Source: Sanderia malayensis (lineage: Eukaryota > Cnidaria > Scyphozoa > Semaeostomeae > Pelagiidae). From it: a DNA stretch of 64,000 nucleotides. The notes beneath the pieces are model-generated. The model made no database searches, was not told the DNA's origin, and saw only the letters and a program-made list of their open reading frames with translations. The translations under genes were made by a program, and so were the position numbers. Position 1 is the first letter of the stretch, and each line of letters starts with the position of its first letter. Shown in pieces: positions 1-12,400 of the stretch. The DNA lies in contig RQOL01000535.1 in the NCBI GenBank assembly GCA_013076295.1, positions 124,001 through 188,000 on the forward strand, in the 5' to 3' direction.

Positions 1-418
1 AATACAATCATTATTGAAGGAAATGAAAGGTTAGAATTTACATTTGACATTCACCATACCACCCCTGACAAGGAATTCGGCGAATTGATTAGAATGGATT
101 CAGATGATCATGTGCTTATCCAGCGAACTTTACATTCTTTTCTTTATCAATGGATTTTAATGCACTTAGCACTACCTATAATTGTGAAATAAATTTGCGT
201 CATTCTTTGCCTGTCCTCATTCTTCGCACAAAAGTTGTTTTATTACCATTATTATTACTCTAGTACTAGGCTTCTTACAAACCTTTTTTTTTTAAATTTG
301 AATTAGGATATTGACATCTGGCCTATATTTATAATTATGATTGCAGTGGATTTTTTGTTAATGCTTATTAACCTAACATTCCGGGTCGAATTTCATTTTT
401 TCGTCATTTCTTCTGCAG
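1..418. other. Unassigned sequence, probably SMC4 intron
   Basis: This lies upstream of the first recognisable SMC4 exon in the window. Frame 1 is open from base 1 to a TAA at 190-192, but its translation does not resemble SMC4 coiled coil and I do not recognise it. A polypyrimidine stretch and TTCTGCAG acceptor end the region at 418, so most of it is likely intron. Confidence 0.4.
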
Positions 419-3400
419 AAGTGATGAAAGTAAAGGCAAAAGAAGAGAAAGCCATCAAAAAGTATGCTTTAAACTACATGTAACTTTAAACTTTGCTGCG
501 TTATTTTCCCTTCATTGTATCTTACCGGTTTCTTGTCTAAAGATGCTTTGCCTGGTGTGTTTTGTCACAGACTTTATTCTCAATATACTGTTCAATTTAC
601 AGGAACGAACATTTATTTTGGAACGGAAATTTAAAGAGAGCCGCGGCGCTCATTCGAGTAAATACGGTAATTAAGATTTAATTATTCACCATCCAATTTC
701 AGAGAGTTTGAAAAGCTGGCGGAGGCAGCAGAAATAAGCAAAAAGACATTTGCGGAATTCGAAAATACCGATTGTGCACTTCAAAAGGTGACTTAACAAC
801 AACCCTTTTTTTACCCTCTTGTTTAGGCATGGCAACTAGTCTGATCTTTGAACTAGTTAATTGTCGAAAGATGGCATTTTGTCACTTCTCTTGTTTGCCT
901 GATACACAATGAAGGCAGTTGTTTGCGAACAAGCCTTGAGCAGTCAGCATGCACAACATGTGCAGCTCAGAATTGCCAAACTCTGGTTCTATAGTGCTGT
1001 GGGTGGTTCAGAAAAAATCGGCACCTTTTTTTAGCTTAGTAGTCCGGATGCCCTCTTGAGGTTTTGGTATGGGGAGGGGAAAATTTTGCTGCTGTAGTTA
1101 AACTTCCGTTGTAAAAAATGGTGTGCATGCTCATTGTTCTGCCCGCCACAGCTTTGTACCACCGTTCTGCAGTATTTGAAACCATCTTGACAGAAGCAGA
1201 TAGCTCTTGGCTAATGCCCATGATGCTGTGCTGCTAAGCTTCTATTTAGGGTGTGGATTATTGAAGCGGGAGTGGTGTGGAGTCTTGTTATTATTTTACT
1301 TGTCTTGCTATTATTTTGCTTCAATTTTCTAAAAAAATTTCTTTCACATCAAGGAATTACAGCATAAGCAATCTGATTGTAAGAAGTTGGAAAAGTCACT
1401 GCAGAAGGAAAAAGAAAAGGTTTGTCGAATTTTCAGAACCTCAGACGATAAAATATTTAAAAACCGTACTACTAATGACCCTGCGACTTAAAGTGTCTCA
1501 CAGCTTATTTTTATTAGCTAAATCCATAGATTCGAATGCACTGATTTGGAATCCGTTGTATTTTTTTGATATCACAGATAGTTTTTTTAAATCGAGGCAA
1601 AGAGTGCCATTTTCCGTGGTTAACTTTTGGGACCGGGGGAGCCTACTATGACATCACAGTGGGACTTTCAGAAATTGCAAACATAGAGTATTCAATACAT
1701 TGTACAATGAAGGGCATGTGGGACAGTCTTATAACAAAGCCCTTAAGCAGTTTCGGCTACTTTTTGACGATGGTCATAGGAGCTTTATTGAGATTGGAGG
1801 GTTAATATAATTCTCTAATGGGCTTCAGAAAATATTCACTAAAAATGACTGCAAATTACGCTTTATGAACTTTTATTGTTTGATTAATCATTCATCATCG
1901 TTCACAGTTTCAAAACAAGAGAGAATTCTCGTTTTCAAAGGAGGTTTATTAGAGGGGGCCTAATAACGAGGGGGCTTATTGGGCCTTTTACTGTGCATTA
2001 GCTAGTGAGGACAATATGGCCTGGATTTGAATTATTGCTCTAGACAATCGACTCATTTTTATTCAAAGACCACCTCTTTAACAATTAAGTTGGTTAAAAA
2101 CCGTCAAGAAACTTTTAGTACTGAAACCAATCAAAATTTAAAAACTTAGTTGTAATTCCTAGCTTAGTTTCTTTTAAAAATACGCGTATGTGTATCTACA
2201 CCTGTTGTAAAATCTAATTCACCTGTGTATTTCATTTTAGTTTGAAGAGCTTAAACTTATTCCCGAGAAGAACAGGAATGACATTGAAAGATTAAGCAAG
2301 ACTCAAGTTGACCTTCAGGTAGGTAACACTATTTATTTTACACATCATGGCTTTGCTGTGTGTAATGTGTCTATTTCTGCAACTGCCTTTCTTATTATGT
2401 GCCATTAAACTTTACTTGACCATTTTTATGTTTTAGACGGAAAAGATCAAGGAAGAAGACAACTTGAAAGAAGTAATGGCAGGTACATGACTTTATGCCC
2501 TAAAAGAATATATTAATTAGAGTTCACTGTATGCCTGATCATTTGCTGATCTCAATTATTCAAAATTTATTCAGCAATTTCAAAGAAAATGTCACTTATG
2601 CTACCCTATACATCTTTTAGCAGTAAAGAATTGTTTCTGAGTCTTATCTGTCTTATCTTTACACTTTCTCGCAGTTTTCGGATATACGATCTCCTTTAAT
2701 ACGAGATGCGTAAACACATTTATGGCATGCCTGTGATATAATTCATTGCTTTCATATGTATTGTTTTTGTTACAATAAAGTCAGACTATTGTAGCAAAAT
2801 GACCCCACAGACTATTGACCCCACGTAAATTTGTTGCAGGCTTGAAGCACGAAACTCAAGATCTTCAGGCAGAAAAAGAGGTTTGATTAGATATTTGTTT
2901 CAACTTCTTATACGACTTAAAGGGCTCATGCACTTTAAAATGACATATCGATTTTTTACGTAAATGGAAAGAAAAAGGTCTGAGTATCACTGTGAACCTA
3001 TTTTGAGTGTTGTCTGACCATTATAAGTATATTTTTCAAGCTCAAATACATCCTGGTCTTTTGGAGATTTTTCTCAGTTATGACCTCAGTTTGATGACAT
3101 ACGAATCGCCTTTTGTAGGTTTAGTATGGGAAATTGGACCGCACGCCACATTTTTTATAGTTAATTACAGTTAATCACCAGTAGCTAAAAGCGCGATGTT
3201 TTCTTCACATTTTCAATTAATTCTTGTCGCTTTAAATTAGTCACAAAATTTGTAAGAAAGTTTTGAAAAATTGAAATTTTCATGATTTCTGTTTAAAGTG
3301 GCGTCAGTGAATCAAACTATTCTTTTTCAACTATTATTCTCAGAGTTGCCTGTTGAAACAGTGTCTCGCTAAGATCGTTTCAAAATGTCGGATTGCGAAG

Positions 3401-6400
3401 ATAGTAGTTCAACTAATTTCTCTGGCAACGAAGAGGCCTTCTTGGGAGTAGCGAAGAAGGCAGGCTATTCAGTAGTCAGTTTATCTAGTGGAAATTTGTA
3501 CGAAGGAGAACGGCAGTGATGATAAGAATATGTTTGTTTGTTACGGTCTACGGCCTATAATATCACCGCATTGCCCCCTTTTGCGGATAAAAATTATGTT
3601 GATAATTAAGAGTTTTTCGCATCTGTTGAATATTAATTATATGGAATCATATGAATTTTGTTCATGGTACTGTTTTGTGTTTAGTTACGATCCAGATATT
3701 TAGACGAGTTACGGAGCTTATGGAGAGAGGTGAATTGAATGTTGCAGACACAACGTTTGGTGACATCACAGTGATGTTCTGTTTTCGCCTGAAAAAGGTC
3801 AAAATTGCCTACTTTGAAGGTTAATAGAGAAAAGAGTATACACAATTTGCAAATTTTATTTGCGCCACGTTAATCAGTGCATTGAAATCTATAGTTTTTT
3901 TAAAATAAAAACACCATGTAAAACACCATGTTCTTCGTTGCATTAGCACTTTAAGCGTTGCTTTTTCAGGTGTTGTGTGTTGTGTTTTTATGTGTTACGT
4001 TGTATTTTGTGTAATGTGTTTTGTTTCAGCGAACGTTAATGTGTTTGCACTTGTGAGCCACCGTACTCTTCTAAGGGGCTGATTATATGAGATGTTCCAG
4101 CTCGTTTGTAACTTCAGCCAGGCTGAAATTGGAAGCGATTATATGGTGGGTTGAACTGTTGTTAAAAAAGGATTTGTATGGGTTCTTTTTCTTCAAATCA
4201 CAATGGCTCTCTACATTTTCTCCCACCTCAGTTTGTTTCTTGCTCTTCTTTTTTAAATGAATGGCATAGTGATTGCTTTCAAGCTCTCTGAAGCCAAACG
4301 GAATATGATTTCGCAGCATGCATAAGTCACTTTATAATTTGACAAACAATGAATTAAACTGCACACTTTTTCATCTCTGTCCCATCGAAATCGTGCGGCA
4401 CCGATAGATTTTTCACTTACATTTGCCGCCATTATGCTAATAGTTTTAGTTTAGTTCTTTGATATGTGCATGCTCCCAAAATTTCAGCCCGTTTTGAAAT
4501 TATGAATTGCGATTACCTGGGATTTTTCAGTCCGTTTGGCTGGGCGGAAAATCGCAGCCCGCGTTTTACAAACGGGCTGAGTTATGCTGAGTTAGCAGCA
4601 GCTCAGCTGCCCGGGCTGAAATTTTTGTCGTGTAATTGCAAAGGCCGGTTAAAGTTACAAAGGTGTTGAAACTCTCATATATTCATCCCCTGAAGATTGC
4701 GTTTGCGGATTAAACTCGACTGGAGACATACCTGAGCATAATGTTTTTGCTTGCAGATTTTCCAATTTTTACCGTTTTACACCAAGAGTTTTTTGGGATC
4801 ATTATGATTTGAATTTTGTTGTTCGTAAATGATAGGGAGACTACTCATGAGAGTAAAATACAACAAATTTTCTCATTGCAACAGCGGAACTTTTTATTAT
4901 ATGAAAATTTAAAGTGCCACTATAGCTTTTTTTTTATTCTTTATATCAAGAAAACTTGCAACGCTGATTTCAAATCTGAAAATATTTTTGAAATCTGACG
5001 CGTAGTTCACGAGTTATAACGTGTGAAAGTGTCGATATTTCGTCACTTTCACCATTTTTCTTGACACACTTCGAGGACTGGGATCTACCTACTATGACAT
5101 CATAGTAGGGACTCCGTTTTTTTTCCCGTACTGAAGCAACAAGTTTGACACTGATTTTCTCCCAGAAAACGAATATTTTTGTTCGTTTTTTTTACTCAAA
5201 TAGTTAGATATTGGGCGTCGGTTACCCAGAATGGGATTTTTAAACAATTTTGATCGGTCAGTTGCTTTGAAATTGAAATGCAAAATTTCCATGTAGTGGC
5301 TGTCCAATCTGTGGGCACGGCGCGGGCACGTGCCGCGGCCTGTGGATGCATGAGCAAGACAAGCTGAGCTTGTATTGTAGTGTGGTGGGTGATATGTGTT
5401 GTGTATTGTGTTGTGTGTGGTGTGTGAAAGCTTGTGTTGTGATTTTAAGAGAACGCAAGTACTCAATAAAGGAAGTAGGAGAGGAAGTAGGCGTCCTGGC
5501 CCACGCATGCGCAGTAGAATGTGTTAAGATCACGCATGCGCGAGAATCTTCGAGAATTGAAAAGAGCATGAACAGTAACAAAAATAATCGAAAACGACAG
5601 GTTGTGGAAAGTTAGTTTGAAGTTGCAAAACATCGCCAAAGCTGATAAAAAACCTATACAAAGCTTAATAACTAAAAAACGCTTTTGTTTATGAAAAAGA
5701 TTTTTACAGCAATAAAAAGAAAATCTCTTGATTATATTGAATGAATTATTTCATATTTTCCATGCACTTATAAGATGATAAGAATTTGTTAAATAAATCG
5801 CAAGAAAACACAAAAGTATCGAGGAACTGGCAAATTCACGTTCTCGTCTCGAGATTGAATTCAAAGAACCAATCAGAAATTTTCGAATGCGACGTTGGAA
5901 TGTACGCGTCAAATCTCTTTCAATCCGAAGACTCGAAACCGAAATAAGTAATTCCCTCGGGGAAATCCCCCTGACGTCACATTCAAAAGATTTTGCCAAG
6001 ATTTCGAGTCACTTTAAAACAAAACTTGAAATGGACATTATTCAAAACAAAATGTGCAAGCTGGTGAAGAAACTATTTTAACACGTTTCAAGAAGAAAGA
6101 CGCCATGAAAAAGAGACCATTTTCTGCATTAGCAAACAATAATATCTAAACCTTTTTATAAGCATTGTCATATCCTACTATATGGAAATGCTGGAGTACT
6201 ATTAAATACAAGTTCATTCACAGCAGCATCCTCAGAATCACTAGCTTCCTCTTCTTCGTCATTCTTTGCTTGACGTATGATGAGATATTTTCTTTTCCCA
6301 ATAGCATAATCTAAGGCCTCTTGCATATCCATATCATCTTCCCTCTGTGCTTTTTGCATCGTTGCTATAACTGCAGTTACAACAGCATCATTTTCGAAAC

Positions 6401-9400
6401 TTCTATTATATAAAAATCTACGTTTGAAAACTTGCAATATGTTTTCATCTTCATCCACTTCCTTACGCATAGAAGGCCATACATTCCCCAAAGGAAGATC
6501 CTCATCAGTGTTGACAGTTTCATCATTATCATGATCACTTTCAACTTCTATCTCATCATCTGAGTCAGACTCTTCACTGCTCTCCTCGTGCATCTCTTCT
6601 TCATGTCGTGTAACATTACTTTTATACTTGGAAGAAAATTCACATTGATCACATTTATACTGACTCATGGCTAGCTGTTTACTTATAATTACCAACTAAC
6701 TCTTAAATCCCTGAATTCTAGAGTCTCAACTCGCTTGATTTTATAGATAAGTTCCTCCATTCAATATGATACGGGAGAGGGACTGAACGATATTTCCGAA
6801 TAAACAAAACTTAATCCTTGGATAATGCTAACTAATCCTGATTAATGACTACTCCATTCTAGCTAATCATTCCTAGTCATTACCTTCTCAATACTTGATC
6901 CTCAATACATCCTTGATTATCATTCCTAATCATTACCTGATCATCAGTTGATCCTTAACTGATCCTCACCAATCCTTACCAATCATACATAACCATTACC
7001 TGATCATCAGTAGATCTTTTACTGATCCTTGATAATCCTAGCGAATCATACCTAATCATTAGCTGATCATGAGTTCATCCTTAACTGATCCTCAGTGATC
7101 CTTATAGTCATTCATAGTCATTACTGATCATCAGTTGATCCTTAGCTGATCCTCACCAATCCTTACCAATCATACATAATCATTACCTGATCATCAGTTG
7201 ATCCTTAGCTGATCCTCATTAATCCTTACCAATCATACTTAATCATTAGCAGATCATCAGTTGATCCTTAACTGATCCTTGCTAGTTCTTATCAATCTTT
7301 CCTAATCATCATCTGATCATCTGTTGATCCTTACTAGTCCTTACCAATCATTCCTAATCACTACCTGATCCTTAGTTGTTCCTTAACTAATCCTTACGAA
7401 TCCTTACGAATCCTTACTAATCATTCTTAATCATTACCTCATCATTAGTTGATCCTTAACAGATCCTTCTAATCCTAACTATTCATTACTAATCATAGCT
7501 AGTCATTACATAATCATTAGTTGATCTTTAACTGATCCTGGCTTTATCCATTCAACATTTATCCTTACTGATCCTGACTAATAAATTCTTATCATAACCC
7601 AATCCTTATTAATCCTTGCCTAGATTTTATTAATCTTCAGCAGTACTGTGTAGGGTGTTCAGTCGGGATCAACTTGACCGGTACCGTGTAAACGGGGCCT
7701 TAATAACAATTGGCGCGAGTTTCCGGATGTTTTTGTCAGGAACCTATCCAGCGGGTGGGGGGGGACAGGGAGCCACAGCTTCCCTTTTGCAGCATTCTTG
7801 GCGATTCTGCAAAAACAAATGTTCCTTGTGTTATGAACAAATTTGTTATCGTGTTGCAGCCTTTCCTGCTTATAATTTATTTTTTGGTATTTTATATATC
7901 TACAGGAAAAAGAGCAGTGTCTTCTAGAAAAACAAAAGCTTGTCAATGAGACTAAATCAAAGGTATTTTCCGTATTTAGCTTTCTTCTTCGACGAAATGG
8001 AGATTATTTAAGCTTGTGGCTTCTAATTATGCTATTGCACCACGACTATGCAAGTATGAACTATTATTCAAAGTGCCACTATGCTTTTTATATTTGCCAA
8101 AGCTATAATAACGTTAAGTAGCTGCGCTCTTATGTTAAATTTTTTCATTTGATATAGTTTAAATTATGTTTTCATTTGAAAATTTATGAAATGTTGTGTA
8201 TACTTCTGGTAAAGAAATTCGCTATTGAAACCCTTTTGGTGTTTTTATATTGTTGTGTAAATTTCCTTGCTCTGGCCGGGCCACTTCTAGACGCCATTTT
8301 TCATCAGGTTGTGCAATACTTTTGCTCTAGTGCGAGAAAAACGGGGTCCCTACTATGATTTCATAGTAGGCTTAACTCAATCCTCAAAGTTTGTCAGGCA
8401 AGATGGCGAAAATTGACACTTTCATTTTTTCAATTTGTTAAGATCATCATCATTAAAAATCTTTCAGTTGGTCACCGAGGAATTTATACTCCATCAACAT
8501 TTTCTTTCATTTTGGTTCCCATGCTTTTATTTTATCACACCTGACGATTCTGTTTAGACATCCATCACTATTTGGTATATTTTTTATACATTTGGTAAAA
8601 AAATGCTTTTTAAGTTTAATGTGCTATACTCTGCTGATGTTGATTGTTAGTTTGTCATTTTTGCAGCTGGACATTGCTAAAAGTGAGCTAGAAATTTACC
8701 AAAGGCAACATAATGGATTACAGAATCAGCTCAAAGCAGCACAACAGAATTTGGAAAACGTCTCGAAATCAATCAGTCAGCAACAAAGGTACCCAGCTTC
8801 ATTTATTTTTAGTAGGTATTGCGTTTAGTTGGGATACATTTGCACGTGTTTTATTAAAAATCTATGTAGCTTGGAATTAGTACGATCCTTCCAGTAGTAA
8901 AAGTTTATTAACAGTAAAAAGTCAAACTGTTGAGCTGCCTTTTAGATGAATAATGGCCCAGTTGTCTAGAAGAATATTTTCAAATTTATCCATATCGACT
9001 AATGTTGTCCTCACTGCTATCATCAAAACGTAGCCGGACCTGCTTTAGGAGTTATACCAAGTTAGACAGGGAAATTCTTATAAGAATCTAGCAATCAGGG
9101 TATTCGGAATTCTGTTTTTGAGACATGTTACTGGGGGGTCTGGGTGTCAAAACCCGCCAAGGGACAAAAAATTTTCGGCCCGGGGGTCATGTTATTGCTT
9201 ACGTCATATCTGGGGGTCAATCAAATTTTTTTTAATCAAACTTCAGCAAAATTAATATCAATCGAAAGAGCATTTTAAACCAAGCAAGAAACGTATAAGA
9301 ACTAGGGCCATAAAATCTATACATAAAAAATATGAGCTCTTGAAATTTTTGTAATGACGTCATCAGAATGGACTAAAGTTCAGATAATGTACTTTTGAAG

Positions 9401-12400
9401 TTATTTCGCAATGTAATGACATGTCACATTAGCCCCATTCACTGTCATCGCTATCAGTACTGCTTTCATCATCGCTAGAATCGCCAAAAAAGATATAATT
9501 AAGTTCCATGTCGTTTTCAAATGCAATTTCATTGTTTTCATTGGCCTTCTTTCTTTTTCGCTTTCTGCCATCTTTCCCAAACGGTGGTAGCTGATTACCC
9601 GAAAACGTGTTTTGAAGCACTATTGGTTTTGCGAAGATTTGCTTTTAATGTTAATTGTAGATAAGTTGCAATATGCTTACCTTCATACCATACAGGCACA
9701 ACAGATGTCTCAGAGTCAGCCCGTAGCCACTGTTCATTATGTTTCTACGGAGCATTACTCTTTTACTGCACTGCAGCCATTCCATTAGCTGAAAGTTTGC
9801 TCGTCTAAGGGTCTGTTCATATGAGCCCGCTTGCCGGGCCAGCTCACTAAGCGAGATCTTAGGGCCTGTTCATATGAGCCCGCTTGCCAGGCCAGCTCAC
9901 TAAGCGAGACAGATGCAAATTCTGTTCATATGAGAGAATTCCTTCACGCTTGCCGGGATAGAAACTGTAACATGATACTTGTCACTTGAGAAATTGACAT
10001 TGAAAACAATGGTTGTGCATGCGCAGTTGGCACGCTTCTGGCCCGGTAAGCGGGATGGAGTGTTCATATGGGAAATTTCCAGCTCGCTTGCCGAGATCTT
10101 GGTACCGCTCCAGTGAGATCTTGCCTAGCGGGCCAGCCCGCTTTCTCGTATGAACAGAAAACAAATTTTGCATAGGATTTGGGGAGTAAGTGAGATCTCG
10201 CTTAGGGAGCTGGCCCGGTAAGCAGGCTCATATGAACAGGCCCTTATCCACTCCCCAAGTCCTATAGTGAGCTGGCCCGGCAAGCGGGTTCATATGAACA
10301 GGCCTTAAGCGAGACAGATGTAAATTCTCTTCATATGAGATGAGAAAATTCTGTCCCGCCTGCAGGGATAGAAACAGTAACATGATATTTGTCACTTGAG
10401 AAATTGACAATGAAAACAATGATTGTGCATCACGCTTCTGGCTCGGTAAGCGGGATGGAGTGTTCACATGGGAAATTTCCAGCCCGCTTGCCGAGATCTC
10501 GTTAGTGCTCCAGTGAGATCTTGCCTAGCGGGCCAGCCCGCTTTCTCTGATTTAGTTTTCATTTTGGCTGTATAATCTTACCCTGGTTTTGATGTAGTTT
10601 TCTTCTTTTAGTCCATTGTAGCAATTTAGTTCAAAGGATCTTACAACATTTCTTTCCACATCTTCACTAATAACTTCACATTCTCCAAACCCTTCTAGTA
10701 ATTTAAGGATATCGTAATCGTCAAACTAACACCTTCTTTAACACTTTTAACACTTTTAACTCTTCAAGCTTCAGACAAAGATCCTTACCAACGTTATCTA
10801 CTACTTTTTGAATGTCAACGTATTTACCACTATCTCCATAACCCATGGAAAGATGGCTTATATTTAGCGTAAGCATATACAAGGAGAATAAGTAGTAGAT
10901 AACGTTGATGAGGATCTTTGTCTGAAGCTTCCGTATTTACAATGTGTAAGAGGCTGCGATACGACATCGTATCCTTTTGGTGTTTGACAGTTAAAAGTGT
11001 TAAAAGTGTTAAAGAAGGTGTTGGGCGATAACAATATCCTTAAATTATTAGAGGGATTTGGAGAATGTGAAGTTATTAGTGAAGATGTAGAGAGAAATGC
11101 TGTAAGATTCTTTCAACTAAATTGCTACAGTGGACTAAAAAAAGAACATCACATCAAAGCCAGGGTAAGATTATGCAACTAAAATGAAAACTAAATCATC
11201 AATGAGCCTGCCGGCCGACCAAAAATCCTTACAGCAACATATTAGACGATCAAACTTTCGGCTAATGAAAAGGCTACAGTGCGGTAAAAGAGTAATGCTC
11301 TGTAGAAACACAAAAAAATTCCGGCTGCAACGGAATCTTGTAAAACATAATGAACAATGGCTGGAAGATGGAACGCTCTGACTCTGCGATATCTGTTATG
11401 CCTGAATGGTATGAAGGTAAGCATATTGCAACTTATCTACAATTAAAATTAAAAGCAAATCTTCGCAAAACCAATAGTGCTTCAAAACACGTTTTCGGGT
11501 AATCAGCTACCACAGTTTGGGAAAGATGGTGGAAAGCGAAAAAGAAAGAAGACCAATGAAAACAACGAAATTGCATTTGAAAACGACACAGAACTTAATT
11601 ATTTCTTTTTTGGCGATTCTAGCGATGATGAAAGCAGTACTGATAGCGATGACAGTGAATGGGGCTAATTTGACATGTCATTACATTGCGAAAGAACTCA
11701 AAAAGTACATCATCTGTAGAACTTTAGTCCACTCTGATGACGTCATTATTCAAATTTCAAGAGCTCATATTTTTTTCTATTTAAATTTTATGGCCCTAGT
11801 TCTTATACGTTTTTTGCTTGGTTTAAAATGCCCTTTCGATCGATATTAATTATGCTGAAGTTTGATTTAAAAAAATTTGATTGACCCCCCAGATATGACG
11901 TAAGCAATAACATGACCCCCGGGCCGAAAATTTTTTATCCCCTGGCGGATTTTGAAGCCCAAACCCCTAGTAACATGTCTCAGGAAACATAATTCCGGTT
12001 ACCCTGATTGCTAGATTCTTATAAGAATTTTCCTGTCTAAGTAGCATGTTCCACATATCACACGTTATAAATCATTTTGAATACTGTTCTCAACAGATTT
12101 TTACAGATTTTTCGTATTACGGTTTCTGTCTATTTCACTCACGCGGGAAGATTGTTTCTTATAAAAGGCGCGTGACGTGTACTACCGTATATGTAGTTGT
12201 GTTATAACTTGTGCGTACTTTTTTTGAGGAAAGTAACATTTTACAAGAACGGGTCTACATACTAGCGCTCTTGTGCTAAAAGAATTTATAATGCCAGCCC
12301 TTTAAGACGCCCGAAACCTATGTCTGGCGGGCTTTACATGCGATCATAATCATTTTAAAGATTTTTTGAATCTGAGGCCTTCGACAGGATTTTTAACATC

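Larger units (their letters stand above)
9062..12040. mobile_element. 3-kb foldback element with coding arms
   Basis: The ends are long inverted repeats starting TTAGACAGGGAAATTCTTAT (9062) and ending in its complement at 12040. Homology between the arms continues almost to a centre near 10830-10950, apart from an extra repeat block (9809-10546) in the left arm only. Both arms encode the same C-terminal coding exons in opposite directions, ending in the acidic tail [16 protein letters not shown]. No clear target-site duplication was found. The element lies in the intron between SMC4 exons 8667-8788 and 12663-12771. Confidence 0.75.

Noticed and set aside
1..192. Open frame 1 at the window edge as an upstream SMC4 exon
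   Set aside because: Its translation does not fit SMC4 coiled coil and no donor site at the right phase was found.
5092..5615. Three overlapping ORFs on both strands near a GT-rich tract
   Set aside because: Composition follows the TGTGTTG repeat, no domains, mutually overlapping frames inside an SMC4 intron.
6830..7640. Possible CRISPR array
   Set aside because: Repeats are contiguous without unique spacers, in a spliced eukaryotic gene; it is a minisatellite.
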